From Cephalotus follicularis (Eukaryota > Streptophyta > Magnoliopsida > Oxalidales > Cephalotaceae), in assembly GCA_001972305.1 (NCBI GenBank), contig BDDD01000179.1:435346-499345 (forward strand): a stretch of DNA of 64,000 nt, written 5' to 3'. Position numbers and translations under genes: made by a program. Shown here in pieces: positions 1-11,636 of this stretch. Under the pieces are notes generated by a model, which saw nothing but the letters and a program-made list of their open reading frames with translations, searched no databases and was not told the DNA's origin. Positions within the stretch are counted from its first letter, which is position 1. Each line of letters opens with the position of its first letter.

Positions 1-213
1 CTCGTACATTTGCCGGATCTGTTCCATGTTCGCTGCATTTGCTTGCATCTGCTGTCGGAAAAGATCAGCCAGGTGGTCAAAATTACTCCTCTCATCATGC
101 GCTGGAGGAACATTCACTCCTTCATTCATTGGCGGAACATTTTCAGGTACTGGCGGAGCATTGATTCCCTCGTCGGCTCTACGCCTTCCCCTTCTTCCCC
201 TTCGTAGGTCCAT
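1..213 (-). CDS. gag: Gag N-terminus of gypsy element A (partial, runs off the window)
   Basis: An open frame starts with ATG at 213 and reads without a stop to base 1, 71 codons. It opens with a very basic stretch (MDLRRGRRGRRRADEG), then a Pro/Asn-rich linker and a Gln/Met-rich segment ending near QIRQMYE. The gag starts of element B (14076) and element C (42053) have the same layout, including the basic start and the QQMQAN-like motif. Gag forms the virus-like particle in the cytoplasm. Unlike B and C, no premature stop is visible here, so A may be the least decayed gypsy copy in the window. The capsid and zinc-knuckle parts are not seen. Confidence 0.8.
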   Translation of the reverse strand, partial: MDLRRGRRGRRRADEGINAPPVPENVPPMNEGVNVPPAHDERSNFDHLADLFRQQMQANAANMEQIRQMYE

Positions 214-302
214 TCTGTTTCCTATATGGAATGACAAAATCATTAGGAAACAATTCACTTAATTTCTGAGAAACTTATCCCAGCTTAGCATATATGGAAT
301 AT

Positions 303-314
303 GCTCTGATACCA
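303..314 (-). promoter_or_regulatory. Primer-binding site of element A (initiator tRNA-Met type)
   Basis: The minus strand reads TGGTATCAGAGC three bases inside the LTR end. This matches the 3' end of plant initiator tRNA-Met, the usual minus-strand primer for plant gypsy and copia elements. The same 12-mer is found in element B and element E. Confidence 0.9.
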
Positions 315-317
315 TGC

Positions 318-3026
318 TGTCACACCCCGTTATTCAATAACATTAGACAAGCATATATGGTGATATCAGGATTAACACAATATTCCAGCATCTCATTCAA
401 TAATACATAAATAATTTGCGGAAGCAGTCATTAAGCCGGAATATAAACAAAAGTCATCCGCACGCATCCCATACTACGTGCGGGAACAAGTCAAATAATT
501 ATCCTTACATAAGGAAATACAACAGTACACGGAGTGTGATCCGTTCGATACAATACATCATAAGGGAAATAACAACCTTAAATCGAAAATAAGAAGCTCT
601 CCAAGCTTTAGCAGCAACTCCGACGTCTTCGCTTAATCTGAAATTGTAGGGGTTAGCCGTTGTCCTCACTTGGCTAAGTAGGAAGATAATGCATGTAAGG
701 AATATATGAATGCAACATGTATGACAGTTTTTATCAAAATAACATTTAAATGAGCCAATATATAAGCAATCATGCCAAGTGGCCATAAACAATACATATG
801 CAAGAATACCGCACAAGGGTACAATCAATTCATCCATGGTTTGGGTGTCACATGCCGCTATCTCCTAGCTCCGACTGTGCACTACCTAACTATCTCCTGC
901 GCTCCGAGGATGATAGAACAGGTAACATTTACTACCGGCGTTGGCGGGTAGTTTAACAATATAAGATCTGCAATGCAGACAAGTTTTGGAGATCTCCTGG
1001 CCAACTCTTGGCACCTAGGATCCCTACCGTAGTCGGTGACCACAGCCATCACTCGACCACCGGCAACAAGCACAATCATTACAAGCATTCAATAATAATA
1101 TTACATATATCAGCAATATGCAATATAAAAGTGGTTTTCTTTAGAAACATATAACAAGTCATTTATCGTACATCTCTTCGGAGGAAAACGATATCAATAC
1201 AATAATGGTCCTCGCTTGGAGAACAAAACAGATGGTACCTCTCATAGGAGGAAAATCAATAGTTTCTTTAAACAATAAGTTTTCATTTGAAAATAATAGT
1301 TGATATCATAAGTTGGGTACATAGCCCATAGTTGATTTCAATTATTGAAATACAAGTGGTAATGGTGTTAATGACACCAAAACAGTATATACTAATATGA
1401 CGGTAGTATATTCAGTAACAATAGCCAAGCAGTAGCAATTCAAGGATTTACAAGAATAGCATTTCAAAGTCATTCATATGCAACTCTCACGAGGAGTGCG
1501 TACATTGTTTAATTTTTTGGAATTTAATTGTATGTAAGGCCAGGATTGATTGTCCTAATCATCCATATGGAGGCCAAGTTAATTACATTCCAAATTGAGG
1601 TCCAACAGAACCTATATCATCAATTTTTACCCAGGACAGTCGGCTGCCCTCAAGAATAGTCGGCTGCCTTGGTTGAGTAGTCGACTGCTTTGCCTTAGCA
1701 GTCGACTGGATAGGGTTGAGTAGTCGACTTCCATGAAGAACAGTCGACTGCTTCTGCCCAGAAAATGCAGGCAGTAGCAATTTTTATTTTTCACAATCCA
1801 AATTCAATACAATCAAAGCATGCAACAATGCAGAAAATAACATACATGATATGCATGCTCATATCTTCCAAAACATATCGTTACCCCTACCTTAAAACGC
1901 TTATCCCAAGATCAATTGGAATGATCTTTCTCTTTGTGTTTCCAAGTCTTTTTCACCAACAATCTTTCAATCTAGCAGAATCAATCTATGCATGCATGTT
2001 TATGGACACAAGCATTAGTTTCAGTAACCTTAAGACAACTATAATTCTAACAGTAGCCTATTATCAATTCCTTAAGTCTTGAACTTTTATCTTACAATTT
2101 CCTTTTGAACTCTAAGTCAAACACCATCCAATTTCGGATTCTTTGATCCTAATGAGTTGACAGAAGGTATATACATACTTAAGGAACCAGTAAGCATATA
2201 TCCAGTCATTAACAACAACTATAATCCAATTAGAGGTATAATCTCCATTTATATTTGAACCATTTATCACTTTCCATTTCAATCCTAGAAGATGCTAATC
2301 TTTAACCATGTTAACATAAGGTATTAAACATCTTCCTAGTAACCCTATCATCACATTAACAGTGAGCTCGAATTTGGAAACTTACCAAGAGTCCAAAGCT
2401 TCCAAGTCTTTGAGTTCCACTCCAAATCCTCAATGCAAGCTCCAATGATCCAAGCAACTCTCCTCAATTTTCAGTGTTTCTAACACACTCTCTCAGCTTA
2501 TGCACAGCTGATATAGGGCTCAGGGACCTTGAATTCTCCAGAGTTCTTTAACTCAGCTTCTCTCATTCCTCTCTCTCTCACATGCACCTCTTTCTCACCT
2601 TTTCTCTTCTAATCTATGCAGGTTGCAGGTCTGCAATTTGCAGAGAGGATAGAGGGCATGCAAGAACTCTAATTTGCATGTTCTGGCAGTTGGTGACACG
2701 TATTTTCCATGCATGCCACCTCTAGAACACTTGGCCTCACTGTCTCTGCGCCTGCCAGGCGCCTATTCTGTGCAATTCCAATCGACTGGATGCATTGGCC
2801 AGTCGACTGTCCACTCACGCCTCTGACAGTCGACTGTTCCTCTGTGACAGTCGGCTGTCGAGCTATTTTAGGGTTTCTTAAGTTGGATACTTAACCAATT
2901 GTTCATCCATTCAACCCAAGCATTTACCAATCACAATTTTATAACAATTGGACATTAAATTCAAATGAGTGCACATTTTATTAATCACTATTACAATGTA
3001 CACGAATTGAATTTGCGGTTATTACA
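318..3026 (-). repeat. 5' LTR of gypsy element A (about 2.7 kb)
   Basis: On the plus strand the LTR begins TGTCACACCCCG and ends GCGGTTATTACA, giving TG...CA termini. It holds the features shared by the chromovirus LTRs here: TTGCGGAAGC at 416-425, about 100 bp from the sense 3' end; the conserved CTAAC...CAG/ATT block at 635-680; and two clusters of CAGTCGACTG-type palindromes at about 1630-1760 and 2785-2850. The right boundary was set by its likeness to the sense start of the solo LTR at 26184-28776 and by the abrupt end of the CACTA-1 exon. Confidence 0.8.
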
Positions 3027-4040
3027 GGAACTGCCTACATGCCTCTGTGAGGTCCTTTACTTTTGCAAGCTCTTTCGACTCATTCCTCAAATCACACATC
3101 CACTTTTTGTAATTAATCTTACAGTACTGGTCAAACATTCCTCCAGCTTTGCTTTGCGAATCAAAATAAAGAAACTTCTAAAAATACAAAATCATTTAAA
3201 GTTGTTAGCAAATTATGAAAGTGGGACAAACAATTGAATAAAACATATATATATAGCGTGACAAAATGAAATGTTAAACAATTGACTTACGCATAGCTTA
3301 TCCCACATCTGATCATGCTCTTCCTTAGGCCACAAACTTTGTTTGTGCCAGGGTTGTAACAACCTAATTCTAAACAACGTGCTGATCTTGGATTTAACTT
3401 CAGGGACTAGAAAGTCACTGCAAAAACAAATTAAAAAATTATGGTGATTATATACACATAAGATTCATCGTAGTTAGAATAATTTTAAATCCATATGTAT
3501 AGCTACCTCTCTCCAATGATCGATACATACACCCGATCCTCCGGCTATGCCTGAAGATCAATACCTACAGTGGGTCCTCTAGTATGGGACTGAGAACCTA
3601 CAAGATGTTGTGAACCAAGTGAAGTGATTGATAATATTTATATATCCATTATAGTCATAAGTTTAACAAGTTTTCATTTTATAATGAAGGAAAATAACAT
3701 ACCACTGGCAGTGGATGTGGAGGGATGGTCCCTGCCCGTAACTCTGTCTGAACTGGATGCATGAGTGGAGGACCCCGCCATCTGGGTTGGAACACCATAT
3801 GGCTCAGGACCTATATAACATCATAAACCATGTGGATTAACAAAGAACACGAACATAATTCATATATGTAAACTTATAAAGAAGAGTTATTAATTTTGTA
3901 TTAATGAAAAGAATTCAACAACATACGTACCACTGGTGGTGCCTGTGAAGCCATGCTCCCTATCATCAGCTTCTAAAGACATACCTCTACCATGTCCACT
4001 CATAGAGGTAGAACGATCAGATCGTTTTCCACGAGCCATG
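3022..4040 (-). pseudogene. Second gene of CACTA-1 (plant Ptta/En/Spm transposase_24-like), multi-exon, cut by an LTR
   Basis: Five exon-like blocks can be read on the minus strand. The first starts with ATG at 4040 (MARGKRSDRSTSMSGHGRG) and ends at a GT donor near 3931. Blocks follow at about 3704-3811, 3507-3600, 3288-3420 (SDFLVPEVKSKISTLFRIRL, then a WPKEEHDQMWD-like segment) and 3022-3185 (contains AGGMFDQYCKINYKKW). AG/GT borders are visible at most junctions. The third block has an in-frame TAG. The stop at 3022-3024 lies inside the LTR of element A, so the true C-terminus lies beyond the insertion. The accessory proteins of this family are thought to bind subterminal repeats with the transposase. 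Assignment rests on remembered family motifs and gene order. Confidence 0.65.
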
Positions 4041-4152
4041 TCTATGTAAAATATCTGTAATTGTTAATATAAAATGACAAGTGATAGAAATGTCATACCA
4101 AATATCTACAAAATAGAATTATGTAATTTACCAATTTAGAATTACGCATTCT

Positions 4153-5028
4153 CTAACAGCTAATGAATACATATTTATTATTCACAATTATAATAATAAA
4201 AACAAATATTCCAAATGAACATGACAGAATAAACCACATATCATCATCATCACTCATGTTCTCATCATCAGATCCATCAGTCGAATTAAATTCCATGCCC
4301 CCCTCATCCTCATCCTCAGTCTCTGAGTCATTGTCATCAAGAATATCTTCATCTACATCTCCTTCCTCACTAGCCTGAACGTCATGTAGTTGGAAAGCAT
4401 TGGTTGGAGTTAGGGGAACTATCTCCTCATCCCCATCTCTACAAAGAGAACCTTCATCATCATTAGGACCAATATCATGTAATTGTGCACGCGTGATATC
4501 ATCTTCTTGTAACACCTCATCTAGTCCAGGGGTGGTGCCATTAGATGTAACATATTCCTTAACATTGTAAATGCTCCTAGCTTTAGTCGTGATCACCGTA
4601 AGCCAATTCTTGTATTTCTTTTTGTTTGTCACGCTAGGGACATAGAAGACATGCACAGCTTGACTTGCCAACACAAACGGCTCGTATGTTTTAAGCTTCT
4701 GTGAGGGATTGACACGAACAATACCAAACTCATCCACCCATGTACCTCTTTCTGTAGGGTCAATCCAGTCACATCGAAACAAAACAAGACGATTATTGTT
4801 ACCGTGGAATTTGAGTCGAATAACATCAACCAAAAAACCGTAGTAGTCACTAGTACAACTTTCATCCCATATGCTTCCCTTGATCATCACCCCACAATTT
4901 TTGGTTACTTGGTGATCAGACGCAAACCTAGTCTGAAATTTAAATCCGTTACACACATAGCGAGACCAACTACAAATTGATGTATATGGTCCCGAGGATA
5001 GCTGTCGTAACCGTCGATCCACAGTCAT
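4153..5028 (-). pseudogene. CACTA-1 transposase C-terminal part (DUF4216-like) with acidic tail
   Basis: This 291-residue open frame contains the DUF4216 pattern found at the C-terminus of plant CACTA transposases: YVCNGFKFQTR near residue 25, CGVMIKGSIWDES near 45, then LVLFRCDWID and a GIVRVN segment. A long Asp/Glu-rich tail follows (about residues 210-265). The final hydrophobic run (FGIFVFIIIIV) probably reflects read-through into noncoding AT-rich sequence rather than a membrane segment. It lies downstream of the DUF4218 part and is probably the last exon of the same gene. The domain's biochemical role is not known to me. Confidence 0.75.
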
Positions 5029-5303
5029 ATCACCGCTAACCTAGGAAAAGGGCGAATTCATGGTTATAATTGGATCAAAATTCTTGAAACATTTCTAGTT
5101 GACAAAAATAATGTCCACTCAATGCTAGCTAGATACTTACTCGTGATTGAAACCACCCTACAATGTATTTCTCTTTCTCTCTTTCAGTTGCTTCATTTGT
5201 GATGTATGGATTCAAACCCCGTAGACTTTCTTCGTATTCACTACGTGGCATTATACAGTTAATAGGATAAAAAATAAAAACTTATCATAGTGGGTTAAGA
5301 AAC

Positions 5304-6117
5304 TTACGTAACGAATTGTCCAGCTTCTTCGTAATTTAGAAGTATGTACAAGTAAGCAACTTTGTAGTCCACGTGACTCATATAATCTTTTGACATATCT
5401 CCAAGTGGAGTACCTGAATGACATAATATAGCCAATCTCCCATGTGATAGAATTTCACCCCCATCAAAGTTCCGAACAATTCGATTTAACTTCGATGGGA
5501 TGTCGTGGTCAAAGAAATGTGTGGCAAATGTCGTAAGTTCCTCAACGAGGTATGCTTTTGCTATTGATCCTTCAACTCGAGCTTTGTTCGTCACCTTTTT
5601 CTTTAGGTCATGTAATTCTCTAGGATTAATTAAAAAGAAAGTTCATATATTTAAGCTTGCAATATAATACAAATATATATTAAAGTCAAATTAATGGTTC
5701 AAAAATGATAGCGTAAATAAATTTGTACCTTTCAATGGGATACATCCATACATGTTGTACAGGTCCACAAAGTATTACTTCATATGGCAAGTGTATGAGA
5801 AGATGTTCCATAGAATCAAAGAAAGATGGGGGAAATATCTTCTCCAGCTTACAAACTGTTTGGACAATATCATTCTGTAGCGTAGTCATATTTGATTCCC
5901 TTATTGTGGTTGAACATATACGCCGAAAAAATTGACTAACTTCAGCCACAACTTGAGAAATATGTTGAGGTAAAAACTCACAGAAAGCTGCGGGTAACAA
6001 CCTTTGCATTAAGACATGACAATCATGACTCTTGAAACCTGATATTTTACAGCTAGAAGCATTGACACACCGTGAAATGTTTGACACATAGCCATCAGGG
6101 AACTTGATGTCTACCAT
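5304..6117 (-). pseudogene. CACTA-1 transposase middle part (DUF4218-like), two open blocks
   Basis: The block at 5686-6117 carries the DUF4218 hallmarks: SGFKSHDCHVLMQRLLP, an IFPPSFFDSMEHL segment, HLPYE and VWMYPIERY. The block at 5304-5594 continues it (NKARVEGSIAKAYLVEELTT, then a L-N-R acidic segment). The 90-bp gap between them has the look of an intron or short decayed stretch. The same arrangement recurs in CACTA-2 at 37412-38543, which supports the reading. It is part of the TNP2-type transposase gene rather than a separate gene. Confidence 0.8.
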
Positions 6118-6247
6118 CCACTCATATACTTTTTAAATCTCTTATCTTGTCAAACAATAATTAGCTTTAGGCACTCTCAGCATGTCACCCACGGTAACGG
6201 GTTTAAATCACGTCTAATGTCCAATTGTACCAGGTCTGCACGAGATT

Positions 6248-7984
6248 TCAAATTGTCTTTTGTTTTTTACGGAACATCCATGATTGTGTTGAACAAATTG
6301 TTGAAGAGATTTTTCTCAATGTGCATGACATCCAATTTGTGACGGATAAGTAACGCACTCCAATATGGAAGCTCAAAAAATATATTGAGTTTTTTTTCCA
6401 GTTGTGATGAGTTCCATATCCAGGCAACTTCTGCGAATCTACGCCTTTGCCAAATTGAACTTGATGAAATTGTGACACTTGAGATGCAATTTGATCACCT
6501 TGCAACTGTTCCACACCAACATTTCTTTCACGTCTCCCCTTCAATAACCCTTTCTTGTCACCCATGAATGGATGATCTGGAGGCAAGAACTTACGATGAC
6601 AGTCAAACCATGAATGTTTTCCGCCATTAGTCAACCAAAAACCCTTCGTGCCTTGCATGCAACAAGGGAAAGCAAAACCACCGTGTGTGCTCCATCCAGA
6701 CAACATCCCGTATGTTAGGAAGTCATTAATTGTCCACAGTGATGCTACCTTCATTTTAAAGTTTTCCTTACGTGATCCATCATAGATCTTAAGCCCATTT
6801 TCCCATAACATCTGTAACTCGTCAATGAGTGGCCGTAAATACACATCAATATCCTTCCCAGGGCCTCTTGGGCCCTCTATGATCAATGTCAAAAACATGA
6901 AAGGTTTCGTCATACACATCCAAGGCGGGATATTGTACGGAAAAATAAAGACTGGCCAACAAGAGTAGGTCTTACTGCTAACCCCAAATGGACTAAACCC
7001 ATCTGTAACCAAACCCAGTCTGACATTCCTAACTTATGCAGCAAATTCTGGAAAGGTATGATCAAAGTGCTTCCAAGCTACACCGTCAGAAGGGTGCACC
7101 ATCACAGGTTCCTCCTCCATCTCATTATGGACTCAACTTGCATGCTAACGCATATATTCAGTCGTTTTGTTTGAGTAAAACAATCTCTGTAATCTCGGTG
7201 TAAGAGGAAAGTAACGCAACACCTTGTAGGGTATAAGGTTTTTACGAGATGATTTATACCTTGGATGATTACATGTTGGACATTCATGCAACGAACTGTG
7301 CTCCCCGTAATATAACACACAATCATTCAAACATGCATCAATTTTTTCATAACCTAATCCCAAGGCCTTCATATGTTGCTTCAAATGGTAATAATTTTTG
7401 GAAAGCATCGTACCCTCTGGTAAGACACTATTCACTATTCGTAAAATCTCTATTGTTCCTGCCTCTGGAATCATAAATCTAGACTTTAAATTCAATATTC
7501 GCATCATCATGGATAACTTAGTCATTTTTTCACTACCACCAATTAATGGCTCATTTGCTTCCCGCAGAAGACTATAAAATTTCTGTGCAGCAGGATTAGG
7601 ATCTTCAGGCCTTGTATCCTCTTGATGAAGTTCATAATGAAAACCTCCTGCATCGGTAACAAAATCCCTCCAAGGATTACATGGACCAGCCCTTTCATAC
7701 ATGACATTTCTATTTACTCTATGATTTTGAGACATTTCTCCATGTTGGTCCCACCTTGTATATTCAAGGGTAAACCCTTTACTGAACAGATGGTACTTAA
7801 CTTCTTCTTTAGTCCCAAACTTCAATAACTTGCATTTGTTGCAAGGGCATTTTATTTTGCCCTCGTAAACAAACTGCTCATTTGCAAAGGCAAACTGTAT
7901 AAACTCGTTCACACCCTCTACAAATTCAGCATTAAGTCTGTGATTCAAAACCCGTCTCCGCATCCAACTCCGATCGCCTGACAT
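6248..7984 (-). pseudogene. CACTA-1 TNP2-family transposase, N-terminal and catalytic region
   Basis: ATG at 7984 is chosen because it opens the transposase-associated domain (MSGDRSWMRRR, then C-P-C-N-K-C-K zinc-ligand-like spacing near residue 45). The longer in-frame start at 8059 adds a stretch unlike the family. The N-terminal block runs to 7145. The reading then passes through two in-frame stops (TGA, TAA) between 7145 and 7012 while family sequence continues (GVAWKHFDHTFPEFAA), and resumes with LVTDGFSPFG, which holds a likely catalytic Asp, and PLIDELQMLWENG. It would cut and join transposon ends in the nucleus. The stops make it inactive as it stands. Confidence 0.85.
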
Positions 7985-9280
7985 ATTCCCTATGCATGTC
8001 ACTGGACATGTGACAAAAAATAGAGTAGATTCAGACACAAGTAGGCAACTTACATTCATGATATGTTCTGTATATTATTACATCTATTATACCAAATGGA
8101 CAATAAATATAAGTGTTTTCCTTTTGATTTCTTTCCCCTTTTCTTTTTTTTTTCTTTTGAAACGCCATTACCAATAGAAGAACCGTAGGTACTTTTTCAA
8201 ACAAAGAATGAGTTATTTTCAGTTTTTAAAACAAAGGAGGAGTTCTATATCACAAAATGTCATTACATGAGAGTCTTTTTAGGTTTTAAATATATAATGA
8301 CTATATTGTCCTTTACAAATAATTGAATTAATTATTAACATTTTTCAAAATTAAAGGCTTAACATGAAAAATGAAGAATATAATTTGGTTTTTTTGAGGA
8401 TTTCAAAAAGGACATCAAACTCCCCCTCTTTGCTTCATATATAGTAAATAAAACTATAGAATTTTATATGTTTTTACATATTCACCAGTAAGTTTTGAAA
8501 ATAATTCTATCTCTTAAATTTTTACGGAAAAGCTGGTAGGGTTCGCCTATAATTAGGACTCCCCCAAAATTAGCAAAACCTGTGAAAGCATTTTTTCAGT
8601 TCAAAACTCAATTCCTTAGTTTAAATATATGTATATATATCTATCTGTATGGGCTCAGCTCTCAGTCAAGTCAACATCTTATTAGGTTTGAAATTCTCAC
8701 CAAGGACTTTAATATGTCACCAAACCCATTATATACAAATGGGAAACAAAATATACTTCACTAAATAGAAAATGGGAGAAGGCTAATGAAACATCATATA
8801 TAAGTTAATTGATAATTAACAAATTTAGGAGTCAAATTATTCATTCATTGGATGTTTGAGATTAATCAAAACTAGTAATTAAGTGTAGACCTTTATTTAA
8901 ATTTTTTATTGGGTTCCAAGTGCTAATCCACGCAAGTTTTATCAATTTCATTATTTGAGCAAGATCATTAACTATATACGATTGTAGAACTAATATGTGA
9001 TCTAATAGAGAAAGTATAAACATATTTGATCCATTTTATTATTTGAGCAAGGTCATCAACTTTAGAAAATTAAATCATATGATTGAAATTCTCACAAAGG
9101 ACTTTAATATGTCACTAAACCCATTAGACAATAATTAATACCACTAATGATCCAGATAAGCAAATAGCAAGCACATTTTGGTTAAGCAACAATAACATAC
9201 TCATTATTGAAAAACATGATTCTCATTCTAGTAGACAAAGAGTCCCCCGCCGTATCATGGAATCCACCAAACAAGATTTT
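7985..9280. other. AT-rich noncoding stretch upstream of CACTA-1 transposase
   Basis: No credible gene is seen. The stretch has long A/T runs and two copies of a phrase close to 'aaggactttaatatgtcac', near 8701-8720 and 9098-9117. This suggests an internal duplication of about 400 bp spacing. It would include the promoter and 5' leader of the transposase gene if the element's end is at 9290 or 9390. Confidence 0.4.
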
Positions 9281-9290
9281 TCTAGTAGTG
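9281..9290 (-). repeat. CACTA terminal motif (first of a close pair)
   Basis: The plus strand reads TTTTTCTAGTAGTG ending at 9290, the reverse complement of CACTACTAGAAAAA, the canonical CACTA outer end. The three bases outside are TGT. No matching left end was found. Confidence 0.55.
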
Positions 9291-9380
9291 TGTGCCTTTT
9301 TAAAAATAAAAATAAAAAAACTGCTCAACGACGAGGGGATTCAAATACTCTCGTCATTTGAACTCGCGGTTGTCCGTTTT

Positions 9381-9390
9381 TCTTGTAGTG
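9381..9390 (-). repeat. CACTA terminal motif (second of a close pair)
   Basis: The plus strand reads TTTTTCTTGTAGTG ending at 9390, exactly 100 bp from the previous motif and of the CACTACAAGAAAA subtype. The sequence just inside includes ACGACGAGGGGATTC, close to the ACGACGAGGGGATTG seen inside the CACTA-2 end at 35593. Confidence 0.55.
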
Positions 9391-10860
9391 AGCAGGCCAA
9401 GTATAATCACACAAGAATTCCTTGAAAGGCTGAGTATATAAGTTGTTTGAAGACCAAGTTATGTCACTTATGGTCACCTCCTGCCCTTGTGAAGACCATC
9501 GTTTTCCGAAGCACTCTCCAGCCAATTAACGGATAGATCGAGTAAATGTTGCCAATATGTGGCCAAGTAATGATATAAACGTATAGTCAACTCCTGACAC
9601 CTATGTATAATTCCGTCACCCATGGAAGGGAATTCTATGATACAAGATGGATAAGATTCAAGCAAGAAAACGTACAAACATGTATGTATAAGAAAGACAA
9701 AAACCGAATATATTGACCAAAATACGACACAAACGTGTCTCTCCTCATACATGACAAAGTATAAACAGTCCACAAACAAGAAACAACAAGAACGAACAAG
9801 TAAAACTAGTTAAAGGGGAATACAAGGTGTAAGTTTCCAACTATCAAGTCTGGTAGTAGACTATTCCTATATTAATTGAAACCCGGCATTGCTAGTCAAC
9901 TATCTTAAAGTGATAGTTGACTACTTTCCCTTTTTGTAGTTGAGTACTTAAACTTGTAGGTGACTCTCTGATAACATAGTCTCTCCCATGACAACTAAAT
10001 GGTCAATTATCAAGAAGACACGACAGAATGTGCACCTAAATGCACCTGATTAGCCCCGAAAACCTCACCAACGTTCTCCAAATCAGAACTCCATTAAAGT
10101 ACATTTAGAAGAAGGTGAGCTCGCATCAACGAGAAATCCAAAATACCAGACCTTATGAACAACAGCATAAGACTCCAACATCTCTGAAATGCAGCAGATT
10201 GGACACAAGCCGGTGCCACATCCGATCAGACAAGAACCAACAGCAACGAAGACCTGCTACTATAGTCTCATGCGTGAAAGACAATCAGAAAGACACAGAC
10301 AACACATAGATCCCAACAAGAGATTACCAAGAAGAGATACTATTGATAGAAAATGAAAGCCACAAAACCAGAGGAACTCAAGGCTCACAAAACAAATACA
10401 CTAAAACAAATCGATAGAACCAAATACACTAAAACAAAAGCAAGTTAAAAATCATTCAAGGCAATGGCAAGCTGCCGTACCATAGACACTGCAGCAACAT
10501 TTTCTAGTAAAGAAACCGAGAGAGACTACAGAACCTTCTGAATGATAGAGAGTGGTAAGAGACTATCCAGTTGACCAAACCAATATTTGTTCAAATAACC
10601 AACTTTTCTTACTTTTAGAAACCACTAAAAAAAATGAGTGAAAACGGTACCTGAAATCGGATCTAGAATCAACCGTTTGTCGATTTGCAGCTTGGAGCGA
10701 TCGAGAGGATCTGGACAGAAACAGTTGGTCGATTTGGAGCTTCAAGCTTGGAGTGATCGATTTGGAGTTGACGATGGAGAGAGTTGAATGACAGAGAGCG
10801 ATGAAGATGTAAAAAAAAAAGGAACTGTGTAAAAGGAACCGTAAAAGCAATATGCATAAA
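9391..10860. other. Unassigned sequence between CACTA-like termini
   Basis: No retroelement or transposase motif was recognised. The minus strand carries modest open frames at 9325-9525 and 9474-9779. They overlap in different frames, share no recognised family, and the first crosses the CACTA terminus at 9390. A hydrophobic stretch (FLIHTCLYVFLL) in the second probably reflects AT-rich codons. Short TAGTTGACTA-like motifs occur around 9890-9960. It could be captured host DNA or old transposon filler. Confidence 0.3.
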
Positions 10861-11099
10861 TTCGAAATAATGACAAATACCGACTGCTAACCTAATTACG
10901 GTTTGCTAAAATGAAATAAATAATAATATTCGTAACAATGTATTTACCAACCGGTTAGGTGGTCGATAATTCCAACATATTGCTGTTGCCGATGGGAAAA
11001 TCAAATGATTTTAGCTGAGGACCTTTACCGATCGCTATAGGCGATCAGGAAAGCAATTGCCTAAAAAGGCGGTCGCTAAATCCCCTGTTTCTAGTAATG
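10861..11099 (-). repeat. CACTA-like terminal region with GGTCGCTAAA subterminal motifs
   Basis: The stretch ends TTTCTAGTAATG at 11099 (reverse complement CATTACTAGAAA, one base off CACTA). Just inside are GCGGTCGCTAAATCCCC, CCGATCGCTATAGGCGATC and GGTGGTCGATAA, which resemble the repeated subterminal motifs of a common dicot CACTA type. The matching left end was not found. It may be the true right end of CACTA-1 or of a different, deleted element. Confidence 0.5.
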
Positions 11100-11636
11100 T
11101 TTGTCAACTAGCCATTAGCTATAAATCTTCTCCATGGCGTCGACTCTATAGGGCAACCCGTCGATTTAATGCTAACCATTGACTTGTTTCAATTATGACT
11201 CTAACTTTGACCACCAGAAACGTCACCGTTATTTTTCTGGACGTTGCCTTGTTCTTGCGAATTTCTAGAACATCGCCGCTATTAATCTACACATCGAATT
11301 GTTCTTGATTTTTCCTAGCACGTTGCCTTAATTGATCAAAAGCGTCGTAGTTATTCTAAAAAATCTCTACCAACTCTCCGCTCAAAAATAATTTCACCAC
11401 GGCAACTAATATGACTAAAACGTCGAATGAGTCTTCCTCATTTGACTTGACTTGCATTGAACATCGACTAGATTTCCATAGAATGTGTTCATCTTCTCTC
11501 TTTGCACAAATCACAAGTAAAACCCAACATGTCATACTTTATTTGGAATAACGTCAACTATATTGGTTCATATCAGTACTTGAAGACCTTTTCTTCTTTT
11601 TATTGCGAAGTATAAACATATAAGTCCATTATTAAC
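11100..11636 (-). repeat. Copia (SIRE-like) LTR fragment, part 1, split by element B
   Basis: This stretch continues at 17834 once element B and its TTAAC duplication are removed. It is noncoding and carries several CGTCGA / CGTCGCC-like short motifs of the kind seen in the LTR of copia D. The outer (sense 3') boundary is not clear and may have been lost at the CACTA terminus at 11099. Confidence 0.5.

Larger units (their letters stand above)
1..3026 (-). mobile_element. Ty3/gypsy element A, 5' part (LTR, primer site, gag start), chromovirus-like
   Basis: Reading leftwards, this is a complete 5' LTR (318-3026), a primer-binding site and the first 71 codons of gag, after which the element leaves the window. 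The gag start and LTR resemble those of elements B and C, so the family is probably the same chromovirus (Tekay/Del-like) group. Its right edge interrupts an exon of the second CACTA-1 gene. The five bases outside the LTR are GGAAC, but the partner duplication lies off the window. It cannot be told whether the element is full length. Confidence 0.85.
3027..9390 (-). mobile_element. CACTA (En/Spm) DNA transposon 1, decayed; right end uncertain
   Basis: A minus-strand TNP2-type transposase gene and a second multi-exon gene lie head to tail, the standard CACTA layout. The left end is cut by gypsy A. Candidate right termini (CACTA inverted-repeat ends read on the minus strand) lie at 9290 (CACTACTAGAAAAA) and 9390 (CACTACAAGAAAAA), and a weaker one at 11099 (CATTACTAGAAAC). 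It is not clear which belongs to this element, so 9390 is a working choice. Bases 7985-9280 are AT-rich 5' noncoding sequence with no supported gene. Confidence 0.7.

Noticed and set aside
1765..2082. Plus-strand frame of 105 codons with hydrophobic segments
   Set aside because: It is inside the LTR of element A and antisense to the element; AT-rich codons give the hydrophobic look.
4163..4378. Open frame rich in Ser on the plus strand
   Set aside because: It is the antisense of the acidic Asp/Glu codon run in the DUF4216 tail on the minus strand, so the Ser-rich composition is a by-product.
10115..10309. Plus-strand 64-codon frame in the unassigned stretch
   Set aside because: Short, low in family-like motifs, no splice or codon evidence; kept only as part of the unassigned region.
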